Numbered from the stretch's first letter, positions 31,339 to 43,073 are shown. The stretch: 64,000 bases of DNA from Alnus glutinosa (GCF_958979055.1 NC_084896.1:25670501-25734500); one strand, 5' to 3'. A program made the numbers and translations. Notes: generated by a model not told the origin, from the sequence alone.

Positions 31339-31975
31339 CGATAACATACCGATGGGCTCAAGGGAGGAGATCGAGTTGGTGAAGTGGGCTGGAGTAAGGC
31401 GACGACGGCATTGTGATGAGGTCAGGCAACGGGCCCGGATGAGAGAGAGAGAGAGATGAGAGTAAACCTCTTTACTTTGATCGATCACTAGTTAATAGAT
31501 TAGCTAGAGCTTCCCCTGGCCGGCCTATGTGCGTATGTGTGTTGAAATCAGTTTTCCTCTTCTAAGTTAAAATGAATGCTAACAAGCAATTAACCATCTG
31601 CCAAAAAAAATTTCCATGACAAGAGAATGCCACGTATTAAAAGAGTTTGCCACATCAACGAAAATTAATCAGATGGGTCATTCTAATAATTTCTATTATG
31701 CGCAAAGAAAAGTCATGGTTAATAGATACAGACAGCTGATGATCATGAGAAAGTTTTTGGTGGTCAACGGAATTGATAAAGAAACAAGGTGTTCTGTATC
31801 TTAAGAAAATGAAATAAATATTGTTATTTTGGATGGATAATAATATATAATAATTCTCTAATAATAAAATTAAGAAAAGACAGATACCAATGGTATATGA
31901 CTTGGTAAAGTGGCAGAGCAGGACTTTGGTTCCCCAGGGTCAAGATTTTTTTTTAAAGAAAAATTGGTGCAGCAG

Positions 31976-32428
31976 AAATTAAAACAAATTGAAAATTATA
32001 AAGATAAACCTTAATTTGCTAACTTAGAGTCTCACCAAACTAACAATAGGGAAGAACAAATCAGAATCTTATTGGCATTGGTAGCATTTCACCACCGAAA
32101 AAAACATAGGCATCACACCTCCAAGAAACAACATTTTTTTATTCCATCATAATCTGTCTTATTAATTATAAGAGAACATTACGCTTAAATAGACACTCTA
32201 ACCAGAAATTAAAACAAACTGAAAATTATAAAGATAAACCTTTACTAACCTAAAGTCTCACCAAACTAGCAATAGGGAAGAACAAACCAGAGTCTCACTG
32301 GTATTGGTAGGATCTCACCACCAAAAAAAACATAGGCATCACACCTCCAAGAAACAACATATTTTTTTATTCCATCATAATTCGTCTTATTACAAGATAA
32401 CATTACGCTTAAATAGACACTCTAACCC
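31976..32428. repeat. Tandem duplication of about 228 bp
   Basis: 31976-32205 and 32206-32428 share gaaattaaaacaaantgaaa at the start, cataggcatcacacctccaa in the middle and cgcttaaatagacactctaa at the end, with scattered substitutions and small indels. It is non-coding. Confidence 0.85.
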
Positions 32429-32429
32429 C

Positions 32430-34140
32430 AATCCTAATGTGACTGACTTTGGGTCAAAGGTCAAGTCCACTTTTAAAATGACAAATAACTTAAACTTAAA
32501 TGACTAATTGTGGGCCAAGCATATTATTGAATTACAAATAAAAACTAATAATTGAATTAAAACTAAATGACATATTTATTATTGTCTCGTCCTGCGTCAA
32601 AAACTATGAATGAAAAAAAAAAAAAAAAAGACAAAAATTAAGTAAAATATTAAAATAAATATAATTAACAAAATAAATAAAGAATTAAAAAAATTTAATT
32701 ATTTTTTAAAACATATAAATGTAACATACAATTTAATGTGTCACTCTTCAATTTGGTCTCTATTATTAGAATGGTAATCATAATTTTTTTTCTTAAGCAA
32801 TGATCTACCAACAAATATGCTAAATTCACCTATGTACGAGTTCATTTAAAATTTGATTAGAGCTTAATGAATCATTGATATTCTCCACAATTTTAGCTAA
32901 CTACAATTATAAATTTTCATATAATTAAAATATGTAACAAAAATTATATATTTTCATAAACAAATAAAAGCTTAATCAATATTAAAGTTTGATTACATAC
33001 CTGGAACTTTTTAAGAAAAGGAAAATCATCAAAAAGCAATTAATATTCTAAATTGTTGAATACTTGAAGAAAAAATAAAATTGACAGAAGAGTGACTTTA
33101 TAATTTTACAAAAGTCTAAATCGAAATTTGTAATTTTACTTTTTACTGTGAATGCCCTTTGTCTATCGCGCGCTCGACCTTTCCTTTTAGATTAGGACAT
33201 TATCCACTGAGACCTATGCTTTAGGGGTTTTTATTTTTATTTTTATTTTTTTTGGGTAAGTATATATTTTAGTTTTTTTTTTTTTTTTTTTATGCTTTTG
33301 TTTTTTAAATGGCATTTGTTTTTAATTGTGCTGTAATTGTAAGAGCTAAGTGATTTGGAGTCTTTGGATTGACGGCATAGAAAAAGGGCCCGGGGGCGGG
33401 GGTGGGGGGTGGGTAAGGTTGGACTAATGCATAATTATTTAAACCGTACGTTTAATAAAGGGATCTCTTCTCATCGTCTTCTTCCCCCTTCTCATCTAAC
33501 CTAAACCTAAAAGCCTGAAAATATTGAAACTTTCACCATGAAAATTTCAAACATCTCAGAACTGAATGACTCGTTTGTCCTGACCTAATGTTTGATGAGA
33601 GGGTATTAATTGCCCCTGATCCGCTGTACAGTTGAGGGTGAGCAAGCATGGCATGCAGAAAATTTTGTACTGCAGCAAGATAAATTTTTGGAGGGGAGGG
33701 GGGGTGGGGCATTTGATCCCTCTCAAGCAACCTCCCTCCCTCCGCCCTAACTTAGCATATACATGAATATTTGGCTCATTTTAAAATATTTTATGTCAAC
33801 ACCAAAGAATAATATTTCAAAAATCACAGTTCAATTGGTACAAGTAGTTTACTAGTACGTGATTTTTTTTTTTTATATATGCATTAATATTCATTAGGAT
33901 TAAAATGGTATGTGAATTAGAAATTTTCTTTAACCTTTTATCTTTGAGAATCGTATCGGATGAGATATAAATTAAAATTAAAGATTGACTAGCTAATTAT
34001 AAATTAATGGACTAAATAAGGTTAAATATATGAGGAGCGGAGAAAAGTGTACGTAACGGATGTTAATTAAGGAAAGAGAGACGAACAGAGGTGCAAGAAA
34101 AAGTCTCTCTCCGAAAGTGAGGGAGAGACCTCTGGCTTCC
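32430..34140. other. AT-rich intergenic DNA before LRR gene 2
   Basis: No gene was recognised; low-complexity A/T tracts and a GT/G-rich patch (33388-33415) occur. The segment about 34060-34130 (gcaagaaaaagtctctctcc then gaaagtgaggga) is conserved upstream of genes 1 and 3 and is probably proximal promoter. Confidence 0.55.
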
Positions 34141-34142
34141 CC

Positions 34143-34149
34143 TATATAA
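34143..34149 (+). promoter_or_regulatory. TATA box of LRR gene 2
   Basis: TATATAA, 66 bp before the ATG, followed by the family's CT-rich leader (ttccccataattctatctac). Confidence 0.75.
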
Positions 34150-34214
34150 CTTCCCCATAATTCTATCTACTCTCAAAGAAAGAGGTTCTGCGCATAAAGA
34201 AGCTATAATTATTA

Positions 34215-35465
34215 ATGGGCAGCATCTCTTTCTTTGCTTCGCTTTTGGTATCAGCTTTCCTTCTTCATGGGGTGGATGCTGGTTATGTCGGTTATCCGGC
34301 AATCAGGTCCAGTAGGAAAGCATTGCAAGCACCATCTCCGGCTGGATCAAGTGGTAAGATTAGCCCCCGAGTTCTAAAATTCTACCCCGTAGTTCAAGAG
34401 TTCAAAAAAAGAGTCGCCTATGACCCACAAGGAATTTTGAAAACATGGAATCCCAATGACAAAAACGTATGCAATTACAAGGGCTTCTACTGCGACGTTT
34501 TTCCGGCCGACAAACAATTAACAGTTTCTGGGGTTGACTTCAACGGCTTCCAGTTTGCTGGTAAGAAAGGGCAGGGCCTCACTCTGTATGGGTTCATTGA
34601 GAAGTTAACAGACATAACCGTTTTCCACGCCAACTCCAACAACTTCACCGGTGGCATCCCCAAAGAGATCTCCACCATTCCATACTTCTTCGAGCTAGAC
34701 CTTAGCAACAACAAGTTAGATGGCAAGTTCCCATTGGAAGTTCTTGGCGCCAAACAACTCACCTTCTTGGACCTCCGCTATAACTCTTTGTACGGCATGG
34801 TTCCACCCCAACTGTTCTTGCTAGAAGTGAACGTAATCTTCATCAACGACAACTATTTCGAGCAAAACCTTCCTGATAATCTTGGCTCCACGCCAGCCAA
34901 TTATCTCACTTTTGCCAACAACAAGTTCACCGGGCCAATCCCTCCAAGTATTGGCCAAGCTAGCAAAACCCTCACTGAGGTGCTCTTCCTCAACAACAAG
35001 CTCACAGGATGCTTGCCGTTTGAGATTGGCCACCTCGAAAACGCCACCGCTTTTGATGTGAGCATCAATTCCTTGACGGGTCCAATCCCCCAATCATTTC
35101 AGTGCCTGTTTAGTATAGAGGTGCTTAGTCTGGCTCAGAACCAGTTCTATGGGTCGGTCCCGGAGGCTGTCTGCAAGCTGCCTAACCTCGGTCTCCTCGA
35201 TATATCAGAGAACTACTTCAGCAAGATTGGCCCTGAATGCCGGAAGTTGATCAAGAAAAAGGTTCTTGATCCAAAAAAGAATTGCATTCAAGGACTTCCA
35301 AATCAGAGATCCAAAGCTGAATGTGATGCGTTTTTGTCTAAGCCCAAGTCTTGCCCCAACCAGAAGTCCCTGACTTTCATTCCTTGTAAAGGAGCTCATC
35401 CACCTACCAAAAGTACTTCCCCTTCAACACTACTAACCTATGGCGCTCTTAAACCGCATTCATAG
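34215..35465 (+). CDS. LRX-like secreted LRR protein 2, no proline-rich block
   Basis: Single exon, 416 residues. Signal peptide about 1-22 (FFASLLVSAFLLHGVDAG). After a short linker (residues about 23-50, APSPAGSSGKISPRV) the N-cap (KTWNPNDKNVCNYKGFYC) leads straight into about ten LRRs of the same layout as its neighbours. Hinge cysteines follow (ECRKL, KNCIQ, KAECDAF, SCPNQK), then a tail ending in TYGALKPHS. Predicted N-glycosylation sites include NFT and NAT. With gene 3 it is the short form of the array and closest in length to the proline-free At4g06744-type proteins. Likely extracellular; ligand unknown. Confidence 0.93.
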   Translation: MGSISFFASLLVSAFLLHGVDAGYVGYPAIRSSRKALQAPSPAGSSGKISPRVLKFYPVVQEFKKRVAYDPQGILKTWNPNDKNVCNYKGFYCDVFPADKQLTVSGVDFNGFQFAGKKGQGLTLYGFIEKLTDITVFHANSNNFTGGIPKEISTIPYFFELDLSNNKLDGKFPLEVLGAKQLTFLDLRYNSLYGMVPPQLFLLEVNVIFINDNYFEQNLPDNLGSTPANYLTFANNKFTGPIPPSIGQASKTLTEVLFLNNKLTGCLPFEIGHLENATAFDVSINSLTGPIPQSFQCLFSIEVLSLAQNQFYGSVPEAVCKLPNLGLLDISENYFSKIGPECRKLIKKKVLDPKKNCIQGLPNQRSKAECDAFLSKPKSCPNQKSLTFIPCKGAHPPTKSTSPSTLLTYGALKPHS

Positions 35466-36259
35466 GCTTTTGCAATTCATTACGACTGTTCTGTTTATAA
35501 TCATTAAGTTAATTATGAATAAGGTAATGTGTTCTGATTTGGCATCTATTCTTTTTAGTGTACGTAGTATTGAAGATTGTCGGTGGACAAGTACTGCTAA
35601 ATCGTTGTCATGAGATATATAGAAAGAATAATAGCGAAAGCATAAATCTTACCTTCCTCTTATATATGCACTGAATATGGGACCTGATGTAGTTGCATGT
35701 TTCACCTGCATTTATTTTTAAGTCTCCAGCATTTACTTTTTCAATGATAGCATGAGCAATAATTACTCACAATCTTTTTCCACTCACAGAAAGAGAGAAA
35801 TTAAGAGGCAATATTTTCACTCACATGCACAAAGGTACAAGATTTTCCACGCACACCCAAATGTTGCAATCAGCTGTCTTTTAAAAACGCTAGCTCTTTA
35901 GCATATGAACATTATATGCATTAATTAATACGGATTAATGTAGAGGCTGTGGAGTAACGTACGTTTTTCACTAACAGTACCTTTGGGTTGCCACTGTTGG
36001 GCGCTCATTTTTACATATATCTCCTACTCACATAGTGGGCACGGCTCAACCATGCATCTTTCTATTTGTTTTCAACCATATTCATATTGGCAAATAGATG
36101 TGCGATCATCGAGTACATCTGCAGAAAATGTTAAAAGAATATACCAAATCTTGTAGGGATAATTAAGCATAATAACATCTCTATAAATGTCTCGTTATCC
36201 CACAATTCATTTGGTCACGTTAGACTAAGCATCTATAATCCCCTTTCGGGTCTAATATC

Positions 36260-36400
36260 TGTTAACCGATCAACTATCAAAGACCCATACGTTTCAGACA
36301 ATGCACATTTCAGACAATGCATGCGTTGAAGACCCATACAATATTGAAGACCCTTGAAGACCCATGCGTTTCACTTTTCCCCTTTGTAACATTCAGGATG
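36260..36400 (+). repeat. Left LTR, 3'-truncated
   Basis: It starts TGTTAACCGATCAACTATC and matches 36845 onward, but breaks off at gtaacattcagg, where it runs into the RNase H coding sequence. Confidence 0.75.
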
Positions 36401-36844
36401 ATCGTCGCTCCACCACGGGGTATGGTGTTTTCTTGGGTCCATGTCTTATTTCTTGGTGTGCAAAAAAACAGCTCACAGTTTCACGCAGCAGTACTGAAGT
36501 TGAATATTGGGCTTTAGCAATGACTGTGGCTGAGCTTTATTGGCTACGTATGTTGTTCAAGGATTTGCAGCTCCCCCTATTGTCTAGTCCTATTATTTGG
36601 TGTGATAACATTGGGGCGTTAGCTTTGGCATCTAATCCTGTGTATCATGCCCGTACAAAACACATTGAGGTTGATATGCACTTCATTCGAGAAAAGGTTG
36701 CTAACAAAGATGTCTGTTTAAAATTTATTTCTACAGTTGATCATCAGGTGGCAGAAATTTTCACCAAAGGACTATCCTCTGCACGTTTCAATTTCCTTAA
36801 AGACAAACTGATGGTGTGTCTTCCCCCATCAGCTTGAGGGGGGC

Positions 36845-37132
36845 TGTTAACCGATCAACTATCAAAGACCCATACGTTTCAGACAATGCATGCGTTGAAG
36901 ACCCATACATTGAAGACCCTTGAAGACCCATGCGTTTCACTTTTACCCCTTGGTAACATTCAACATTTATTTCACCTTTTTCACTTTTGTAACATTCAGG
37001 ATTTAGTCTCGTAATTAACTTCTAAATGACCGTTCATCTCTGCTGAGTGTAACCACGTTCATTTTCAATTGTATATATATATAGCCATGTATGTACCAGT
37101 GGATAATTAAGCAAAAAGAAATCTTTTCTTCA
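36845..37132 (+). repeat. Right LTR of the deleted copia element
   Basis: It begins TGTTAACCGATCAAC after the polypurine tract and probably ends ctttTCTTCA at 37132. It contains tandem 'gaagaccca' type units and a TA-rich stretch. Confidence 0.65.
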
Positions 37133-38064
37133 TATCTATTATTTTCAATGTCTCGTAACAATGCTTAACCTCAACAAAGTTTGTGCATGATGAGCAAATC
37201 ATGTGTATGACAAAGCAACATCATCATCTAGGAGACACTACTAAAACACATAGGTTTCTAGAGTTTTTAAAATGCCAACAGTCGGTCATTAAATCATCGA
37301 CTTAAATTTTTGTGTGTACCTGCATGCGTGCGCGTTTACATATCTTACTTTATACACAAAAGTAGAAGATATTGTTATGTTTATGAAACATCTGAATAAG
37401 TTTTAAGGTGTTAAAAATACTCGATTTAAATTAAGGCATGGAAAATTTTAGAGTTTTCAAAACACTTAGGTTTTCAAGTTTTAGATGCAATGTTCGAACG
37501 GTAAATGAGCTATGTGGTTGGATATATATATATATCAGATTCCATGGTTAAATAATTACATAAGAAATGTTTGATTTCATTCTCTTACTCATTTCTTGTG
37601 TATCTCCGTGTAAGAGATGTGCAAATCCATAATTAAATCTGTGAGAACATGCATGTAAGTTCCATAGATTTTGTGATGGATTTGCAATAGAAATGTGTAA
37701 GAGAATGACATAAAAAACATTTCTAATTACATTAATAGTATTTGTAGTATCATATTAATTAGTTAATTATATGGATATATGTACAATCTCTCATGTATAG
37801 TTAATAAAATATCTTTGCAATCTCAACACAACTAGCTCAGAAGATAAAGAATGGTGGGCTCGAACTATAACATCCACATCTCTAACATCAATTGAAAAAC
37901 AACTTATTGGTTCACGTACTTATGACCGCAAGGCTTGTCATTTATTTTATCCAATCTTATATCTGCTGTCTGCCTACAGGAAAACGAAGTCTACAAATAA
38001 ATAAATAAATAAAAAATCTAATCTCAGCTAGCCTACCTCAAGATCAAGCCTATCGTAAGTATTA

Positions 38065-38305
38065 ATATAAGGACATAATTTTTCTACAAACTGGTTTAAA
38101 TTTCCTACAACCCACGTATAAAAAAGACACGTATTTTTTAAACATGTGAGAAACACATGTTTTTTTTTTATTATTAATGTCATTAAAAAAGCATATAAGA
38201 AGTACATACTATTTAAATAACATGTGTTTCTCACATGCCAAGGGATACATATTAATCTTATATGTGGGTTGTAGGAAATTTCTTATAAACCTATTTGAAA
38301 GAAAT
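38065..38305. mobile_element. Palindromic MITE
   Basis: Inverted arms pair atttcctacaacccacgtat on the left with atatgtgggttgtaggaaat on the right. An inner inverted repeat pairs acatgtgagaaacacatgt with acatgtgtttctcacatgc. It is non-coding. Confidence 0.65.
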
Positions 38306-38481
38306 TTCTATCCTCAATCTAATGTGGGTCTGTGCACAAGGACGGAACGGGGCGGCTGATTTAAAAATTTTCCTAATTTATTATTGAAATTTTATGTGCT
38401 TACTTTACTATATTTGGAATAATCTTGCCTTCTTTTTTTTTTTCTTTTTTTTTTTTAAGCATTCAAGCATATAGTATAAAT

Positions 38482-38592
38482 GTTCCAAAGAGGTAGTTAA
38501 ATCGGTTAGAGACCACACTTCAAGAAGCGTAGGTCATTAGTTCGAATTCCCTCCCCCCCTTCTTGTGTGGACATGTCAAAAAAATAAAATGT
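38482..38592 (+). mobile_element. tRNA-derived SINE with target-site duplication
   Basis: A tRNA-like head contains an A box (tagttaaatcggttagaga) and a B box (gtcattagttcgaattcc). A short body with an A-rich tail follows. A perfect 13-bp duplication ATATAGTATAAAT flanks it (38469-38481 and 38593-38605). Confidence 0.8.
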
Positions 38593-38613
38593 ATATAGTA
38601 TAAATAACTCAAT

Positions 38614-39240
38614 TTAAATACGGTACCTCAAAAGATACAAGATCAAGAATACACGGGGAGTCTCCTCAAGAATGACATATTCCTCATTTAGCAAAAGAGC
38701 TTCCTTCGCAAGCCTATGAGACGGTCTATTACCATCTCGCTTTACATGTGTGCCCCGCCATTTCTGTAGGCATCTTAGGGCATTACGAGCATCAATATAC
38801 TCCAAGACAAGCCATCTCTCTGTAATGCCTATTGCCTGTATCATTTGAAGAGCATCTCCTCTAATTCTACCCTTTGTAAGCCCAACTCTGACAAAAGATA
38901 GCAGTCCTCAGAGCTATTGAGGCTTTAGCTATAACCGAATCTATGATGAAAAAAAAAATGGAGCTGGTAATGTGGCCAGTACCTTACCCAAGCTATGTCT
39001 GACTGCCACACCGATGCTCAAATTCCTCTTTGTCTTATCTACGTACAGCAGCATCATAGTTAACTTTGACAAAACCAATAGCAGAGACTTTCCAGCACAT
39101 AACACTATGAATACCAACTCCTTCCCCCATACATATATTGCAAATCATGGGCGCTCATGAAGAATATGCTTGACTTTGAGGCTTTCCCCACAAGTATAGT
39201 AGCTAGGATGGCTAAGAGGGCCTTGCATTGCTTCGCAGCC
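38614..39240 (-). mobile_element. LINE RNase H-like (RVT_3) remnant
   Basis: The minus strand retains pieces of the plant LINE RVT_3 domain in shifting frames: SIGVAVRHSLGKVLATLPAP, DALQMIQAIG and GTHVKRDGNRPSHRLAKEAL. Stops and frame changes make it a dead fragment. Confidence 0.65.
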
Positions 39241-39397
39241 AGATATTCTCGCCACTGTTGTCAAATCCCATTCTTCTTAAAATTGATATAGCTACATCTA
39301 TTATCATTAGATGTGTACATAATATATCACTATTAAATTTTGATCCAATAATAATTTTAAAAAAGCTATATCAATTTTAGAAAGACTCAAAAAAAAG

Positions 39398-39576
39398 AGT
39401 AATGTTTCTTACACAATTTTTGTACAACTTTTACACAACTCTAACAACTTTCTTTTAAAATCAGCCATTGAATATTTAGGACCCACATGTTGGAAAACAA
39501 ATCTAATGGTTGATCATAACAAAAAGTAGTTAGAGTTGTGCAAAAGTTGTGTGAGAGTTGTGTAAGAAACATTACT
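39398..39576. mobile_element. Palindromic MITE, 179 bp
   Basis: The ends AGTAATGTTTCTTACACAA and TTGTGTAAGAAACATTACT are inverted complements. Arms of about 50 bp continue (acaacttttacacaactcta against tagagttgtgcaaaagttgt). Confidence 0.75.
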
Positions 39577-40443
39577 CCAAAAAAAATATGAATCTTCTTT
39601 ATAGCATTACTCTATTGTGCGTTTGTGTGTTAGTGGTGCAGTTTATAAAATAATAGAATAGTTTAATTCCGTACGTACAATAATGCAATAAACTGATAAC
39701 AATTTAAAACTGATAATCTTCTAATAATAAAATTAAGAAAAGACAAATAGCGATGATAGATGATATATATCACTTGGCATATGCATGAACATATATCTTG
39801 CACTTTTTAAAATTGTATTTTTGTATGTATTTTTGTTAGGATTAAAATTATGTGATTTAAAAAAACACGTGAATTGAACTAATATGCTGCAAAATTAAAA
39901 CAAATGTGAGTGTATTAAGAAAGAAATGCCAGAGGTACTAAATCTTTTATTAAAAGATGGGGTACTAAGAATATGATGCATGTGGGGCTTATTTATTAGT
40001 ACCTGTAACATTTTTTTTTATTATTTATTTTGATAATCTTTAATAAATAAGCTCAACATCATTTTAATAAAAGATTTAGTATTTTTAGCATTTATCGTGC
40101 GTAATATATAGATTGAATAAGGAATTTTCTTTAACCTTTTTTTTAAAAAAAATGAAAAATAAAAATTGTTATCCTTGAGAATCGTATCGGATCAGATATT
40201 AGAATTAGTTTTACTAGTAAAAACGGGACTAAATAATCAAGGATATTAATAGACAAATTTGCTGTACATGTAACGGATCATGTTAACATGGATCGATGGA
40301 CACTTGAATTTGGATATTAATAGACAAAATATGTAATGCGAGGAATGAGTGACGGACAGAAGTTGCAAGAAAATGTCTCTCGATCCGAAACTGAGGGAAA
40401 GACCTCTCTGTTTTTTCTTCGCACGTACCCTCCTCGATCGATC

Positions 40444-40452
40444 TATATATAA
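40444..40452 (+). promoter_or_regulatory. TATA box of LRR gene 3
   Basis: TATATATAA, 66 bp before the ATG, followed by the shared leader ttctatctactctcac and tgcgcacagagaagtga. Confidence 0.75.
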
Positions 40453-40517
40453 CTTTCTCCCCTTCGTTCTATCTACTCTCACAAAAATAGGTGTCTCCTG
40501 CGCACAGAGAAGTGATC

Positions 40518-41747
40518 ATGGGCACCATCTCTTTCTTTGCTTCGCTTTTGTTATCAACTTCCTTGCTTCATTTGTGCTTGTTCTATGGGGTGGCCGCCGG
40601 TGCTGGTGCGTCCAACAGGAAAGCATTGGCACAGCCACCAAGTGGGAAGATTAGCCCTCGAGTTCTAAAATTCTACCCCATAATTCAAGAGTTCAAAAAA
40701 AGAATCACCTACGACCCAAAAGGCATTTTGAAAACATGGGATCCCAACGATAAAAACGTATGCAATTACAAGGGCTTCTTCTGCGACATTTTTCCGGCCG
40801 ACAAACAAATGACAGTTGCTGGAGTAGACTTCACCGGCTTCGGGTTTGCTGGTAAGCAAGGCCTCACTCTCTTTGGGTTCATTGAAAAGTTAACCGACAT
40901 TACCGTTTTCCACGCCAACTCCAACAACTTCACCGGTGGCATCCCCAGGGAGATCTCCACCATTCCGTACTTCTTCGAGCTAGACCTTAGCAGCAACAAG
41001 TTAACTGGCCAGTTCCCAATCGAAGTTCTTGGTGCCAAACAACTGACCTTCTTGGACCTCCGCTTTAACCATTTGTACGGCACTGTTCCACCCCAACTGT
41101 TCTTGCTTGACGTGGACGTAATCTTCATTAACAACAACAAGTTTGAGCAAAAGCTTCCTGATAATCTTGGCTCTACGCCAGCCCTTTATCTCACTTTTGC
41201 CAACAACAAGTTCACTGGGCCAATCCCACCAAGCATTGGCAAAACTAAGACAAACATCCTTGAGGTGCTCTTCTTGAACAACAAGCTCACTGGATGCTTG
41301 CCATTCGAGATTGGCTACCTGGGAAATGCCACTGCTTTTGATGTCAGCTCCAATTACTTGACGGGTCCAATACCCCACTCATTTCAGTGCCTGTTTAATA
41401 TAGAGGTGCTTAACCTGGCTCGGAACCACTTCTATGGGTCGATCCCGGAGGCTATATGCAAGCTGCCTAACCTAAGTTACTTGGATTTATCAAGAAACTA
41501 CTTCACCCAGGTGGGCACTGAATGCAGGAAGTTGGTCAACAAAAAGGTTCTTCATTTGCGAAAGAATTGCATTCAAGACCTTCCACATCAGAGATCAAAA
41601 GCTGAATGTGCTGCATTTTTCTCTAAGCCCCACCAGTGCCCCAACGAGAAGACTCTAACTTACATTCCTTGTAAAGGAGTTCATCCTCCTCCCAAAAGTT
41701 CCCCTTCAACACTACTTACCTATGGCGCTCTTAAACCGCTCAAGTAG
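40518..41747 (+). CDS. LRX-like secreted LRR protein 3, no proline-rich block
   Basis: Single exon, 409 residues. ATG 40518 is chosen because it gives MGTISFFAS as in the paralogues; the longer frame upstream begins at a GTG. Signal peptide about 1-28. N-cap 74-90 (TWDPNDKNVCNYKGFFC). LRRs about 99-335 (FFELDLSSNKLTGQFP, FLDLRFNHLYGTVP, LTFANNKFTGPIPPSIG, LFLNNKLTGCLPFEIG, LNLARNHFYGSIPEAI). Hinge cysteines are at 336, 351, 364, 374 and 385. The tail ends LLTYGALKPLK. With gene 2 it forms the proline-free subgroup, sharing KISPRVLKFYP and the FPADKQ stretch. An extracellular or wall role is inferred from LRX homology. Confidence 0.93.
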   Translation: MGTISFFASLLLSTSLLHLCLFYGVAAGAGASNRKALAQPPSGKISPRVLKFYPIIQEFKKRITYDPKGILKTWDPNDKNVCNYKGFFCDIFPADKQMTVAGVDFTGFGFAGKQGLTLFGFIEKLTDITVFHANSNNFTGGIPREISTIPYFFELDLSSNKLTGQFPIEVLGAKQLTFLDLRFNHLYGTVPPQLFLLDVDVIFINNNKFEQKLPDNLGSTPALYLTFANNKFTGPIPPSIGKTKTNILEVLFLNNKLTGCLPFEIGYLGNATAFDVSSNYLTGPIPHSFQCLFNIEVLNLARNHFYGSIPEAICKLPNLSYLDLSRNYFTQVGTECRKLVNKKVLHLRKNCIQDLPHQRSKAECAAFFSKPHQCPNEKTLTYIPCKGVHPPPKSSPSTLLTYGALKPLK

Positions 41748-41966
41748 GCTGTGATTTTCAAGCTCTAATCCAATGGGACTCATTAACGATGGATGGATCA
41801 TATGGGGGGCCTTTTGTAATTATATTTTCATGTTTTTGTTCTCTTTATATATATTGATCAAGCAGTCATGAATCAGGCAATGTGTTCTAATTTGGCATCT
41901 CCAACAGATGCAAAATCGTATAGTGTAGTACCGAAGATTGTCAGTACACTGCAAAATTGTATTCTA

Positions 41967-42098
41967 AACATCCCAAATTTTATTTTTAAAAATTAATTTT
42001 TAAATGATGTGATATATTTTTTAAAATGATAAATTACATAATGTTGTAACACATTATTTAAAAACCAACTTTTAAGAAAAATAAAATTGAAATGTCTA
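41967..42098. mobile_element. Short inverted-repeat MITE
   Basis: The arms aacatcccaaattttatttt and aaaataaaattgaaatgtct are imperfect inverted complements. Similar half-palindromes occur near 46.98-47.09 and 60.64-60.80 kb. Confidence 0.5.
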
Positions 42099-42767
42099 GC
42101 CTTCCTCGTTCATGAGATAACGATTAGCGATCATAAATCATAAGGTTTCTAACTCCCTTGCTTATGGTCAAGTCTGCTTACGTATATTTAGCCACGTACT
42201 TCACAAGAACAAACAATACTTAGTCAAACATATTTTTCCTAATATTAATTCAGGTGACGCAGGCAGTTTGTTTTCTTTTTCAAAGGACGCGCGTGACAGT
42301 TCTCACCCATTGATTTTTTTAAAAAACATATGTGGTAGAAATCGAGGGCATAGGCATGTGATATATTTTGAGGCTCGATAAGGTTAAGCGAGGGTTTTTT
42401 TTTTTTTTTTTTTAGAAAAAAAAAAAAAGAAGAAGAAGATATTGATATTATATTTTTATTTAAACATTAATTTTCTTACATTTTGAGATGTAAAATTGTT
42501 GTCTTTTTAAATTCAAATTAGATTTTAACTGTTCAATATTTATTACAAGGCTCAAAAAATCTCTACCCACAACATAATTGAATATTTTCAAGAATAAAAC
42601 CTTTAAAGTTGAAAAATAAATTTTATTTAAGAATTGTCTTTAATATTATTTGATTCTCTTATTTAATATTATCAATTTTTTAAGACTTACTTCCAGAATG
42701 AAAATATTGAAGAATTAAATGATATTAGAGGCCTTATTAAATTGGGCAACCACATAATTTTTTTTTC

Positions 42768-42836
42768 AATATAGAGCCGGCCATGAGAGCATCTTCCTAA
42801 TTTTTTTTCAATATAGAGGGGCCATGAGAGCATCTT
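42768..42836. repeat. Short direct repeat
   Basis: The phrase ttttttttcaatatagag...gccatgagagcatct occurs twice in about 70 bp, in the distal promoter of LRR gene 4. Confidence 0.75.
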
Positions 42837-43018
42837 TATTTTTTGAAATGATAGTTGAGGGCCAACTTGTGGCTCCCAACAGCCTTTTTTATATTAAAAA
42901 AATCTCATTTTAATTAAAAGGGATTGACAGGGCACAAGTTGAACTCTGCCTATTATTACTCTATCTACCTCTCTTTAACTCTTCTTCACGACTTCATGAA
43001 GTCTACGTACGCACCGTC

Positions 43019-43026
43019 TATATTAA
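43019..43026 (+). promoter_or_regulatory. TATA box of LRR gene 4
   Basis: TATATTAA, preceded by tctacgtacgcaccgtc as in the paralogous promoters. The expected transcription start about 30 bp downstream falls around 43050, which argues against use of the ATG at 43050. Confidence 0.65.
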
Positions 43027-43073
43027 CTTCCCGTTAATTATCTACTCTCATGAAGGGTCCTGTGCACAGAGAA

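Larger units (their letters stand above)
36260..37132 (+). mobile_element. Internally deleted Ty1/copia retrotransposon
   Basis: A truncated left LTR is fused directly to the last part of pol, followed by a purine tract (ttgaggggggc) and the right LTR. Frame 36397-36837 is open and encodes most of the copia RNase H domain: [74 protein letters not shown]. Gag, integrase and reverse transcriptase are missing. The flanks share (a)tatc, a possible duplication. Confidence 0.85.

Noticed and set aside
31195..31488. Minus-strand frame with poly-Pro and Ser/Leu runs
   Set aside because: Its length depends on the G28 and GA repeats; there is no recognisable domain or splice-linked continuation.
38482..38592. 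Possible tRNA gene (A and B boxes present)
   Set aside because: No cloverleaf acceptor stem can be formed, and the A-rich tail and 13-bp target duplication identify a SINE.
40491..40517. Upstream extension of LRR gene 3 starting at 40491
   Set aside because: It begins at GTG, lies in the conserved 5' leader and has no counterpart in the other five proteins; the same applies to the GTG codons just before 25132 and 58773.
43050..43073. ATG at 43050 as start of LRR gene 4
   Set aside because: It lies only about 25-30 bp after the TATA box, so at or before the likely transcription start, and would add residues absent from the paralogues. It is still possible if transcription starts further upstream.
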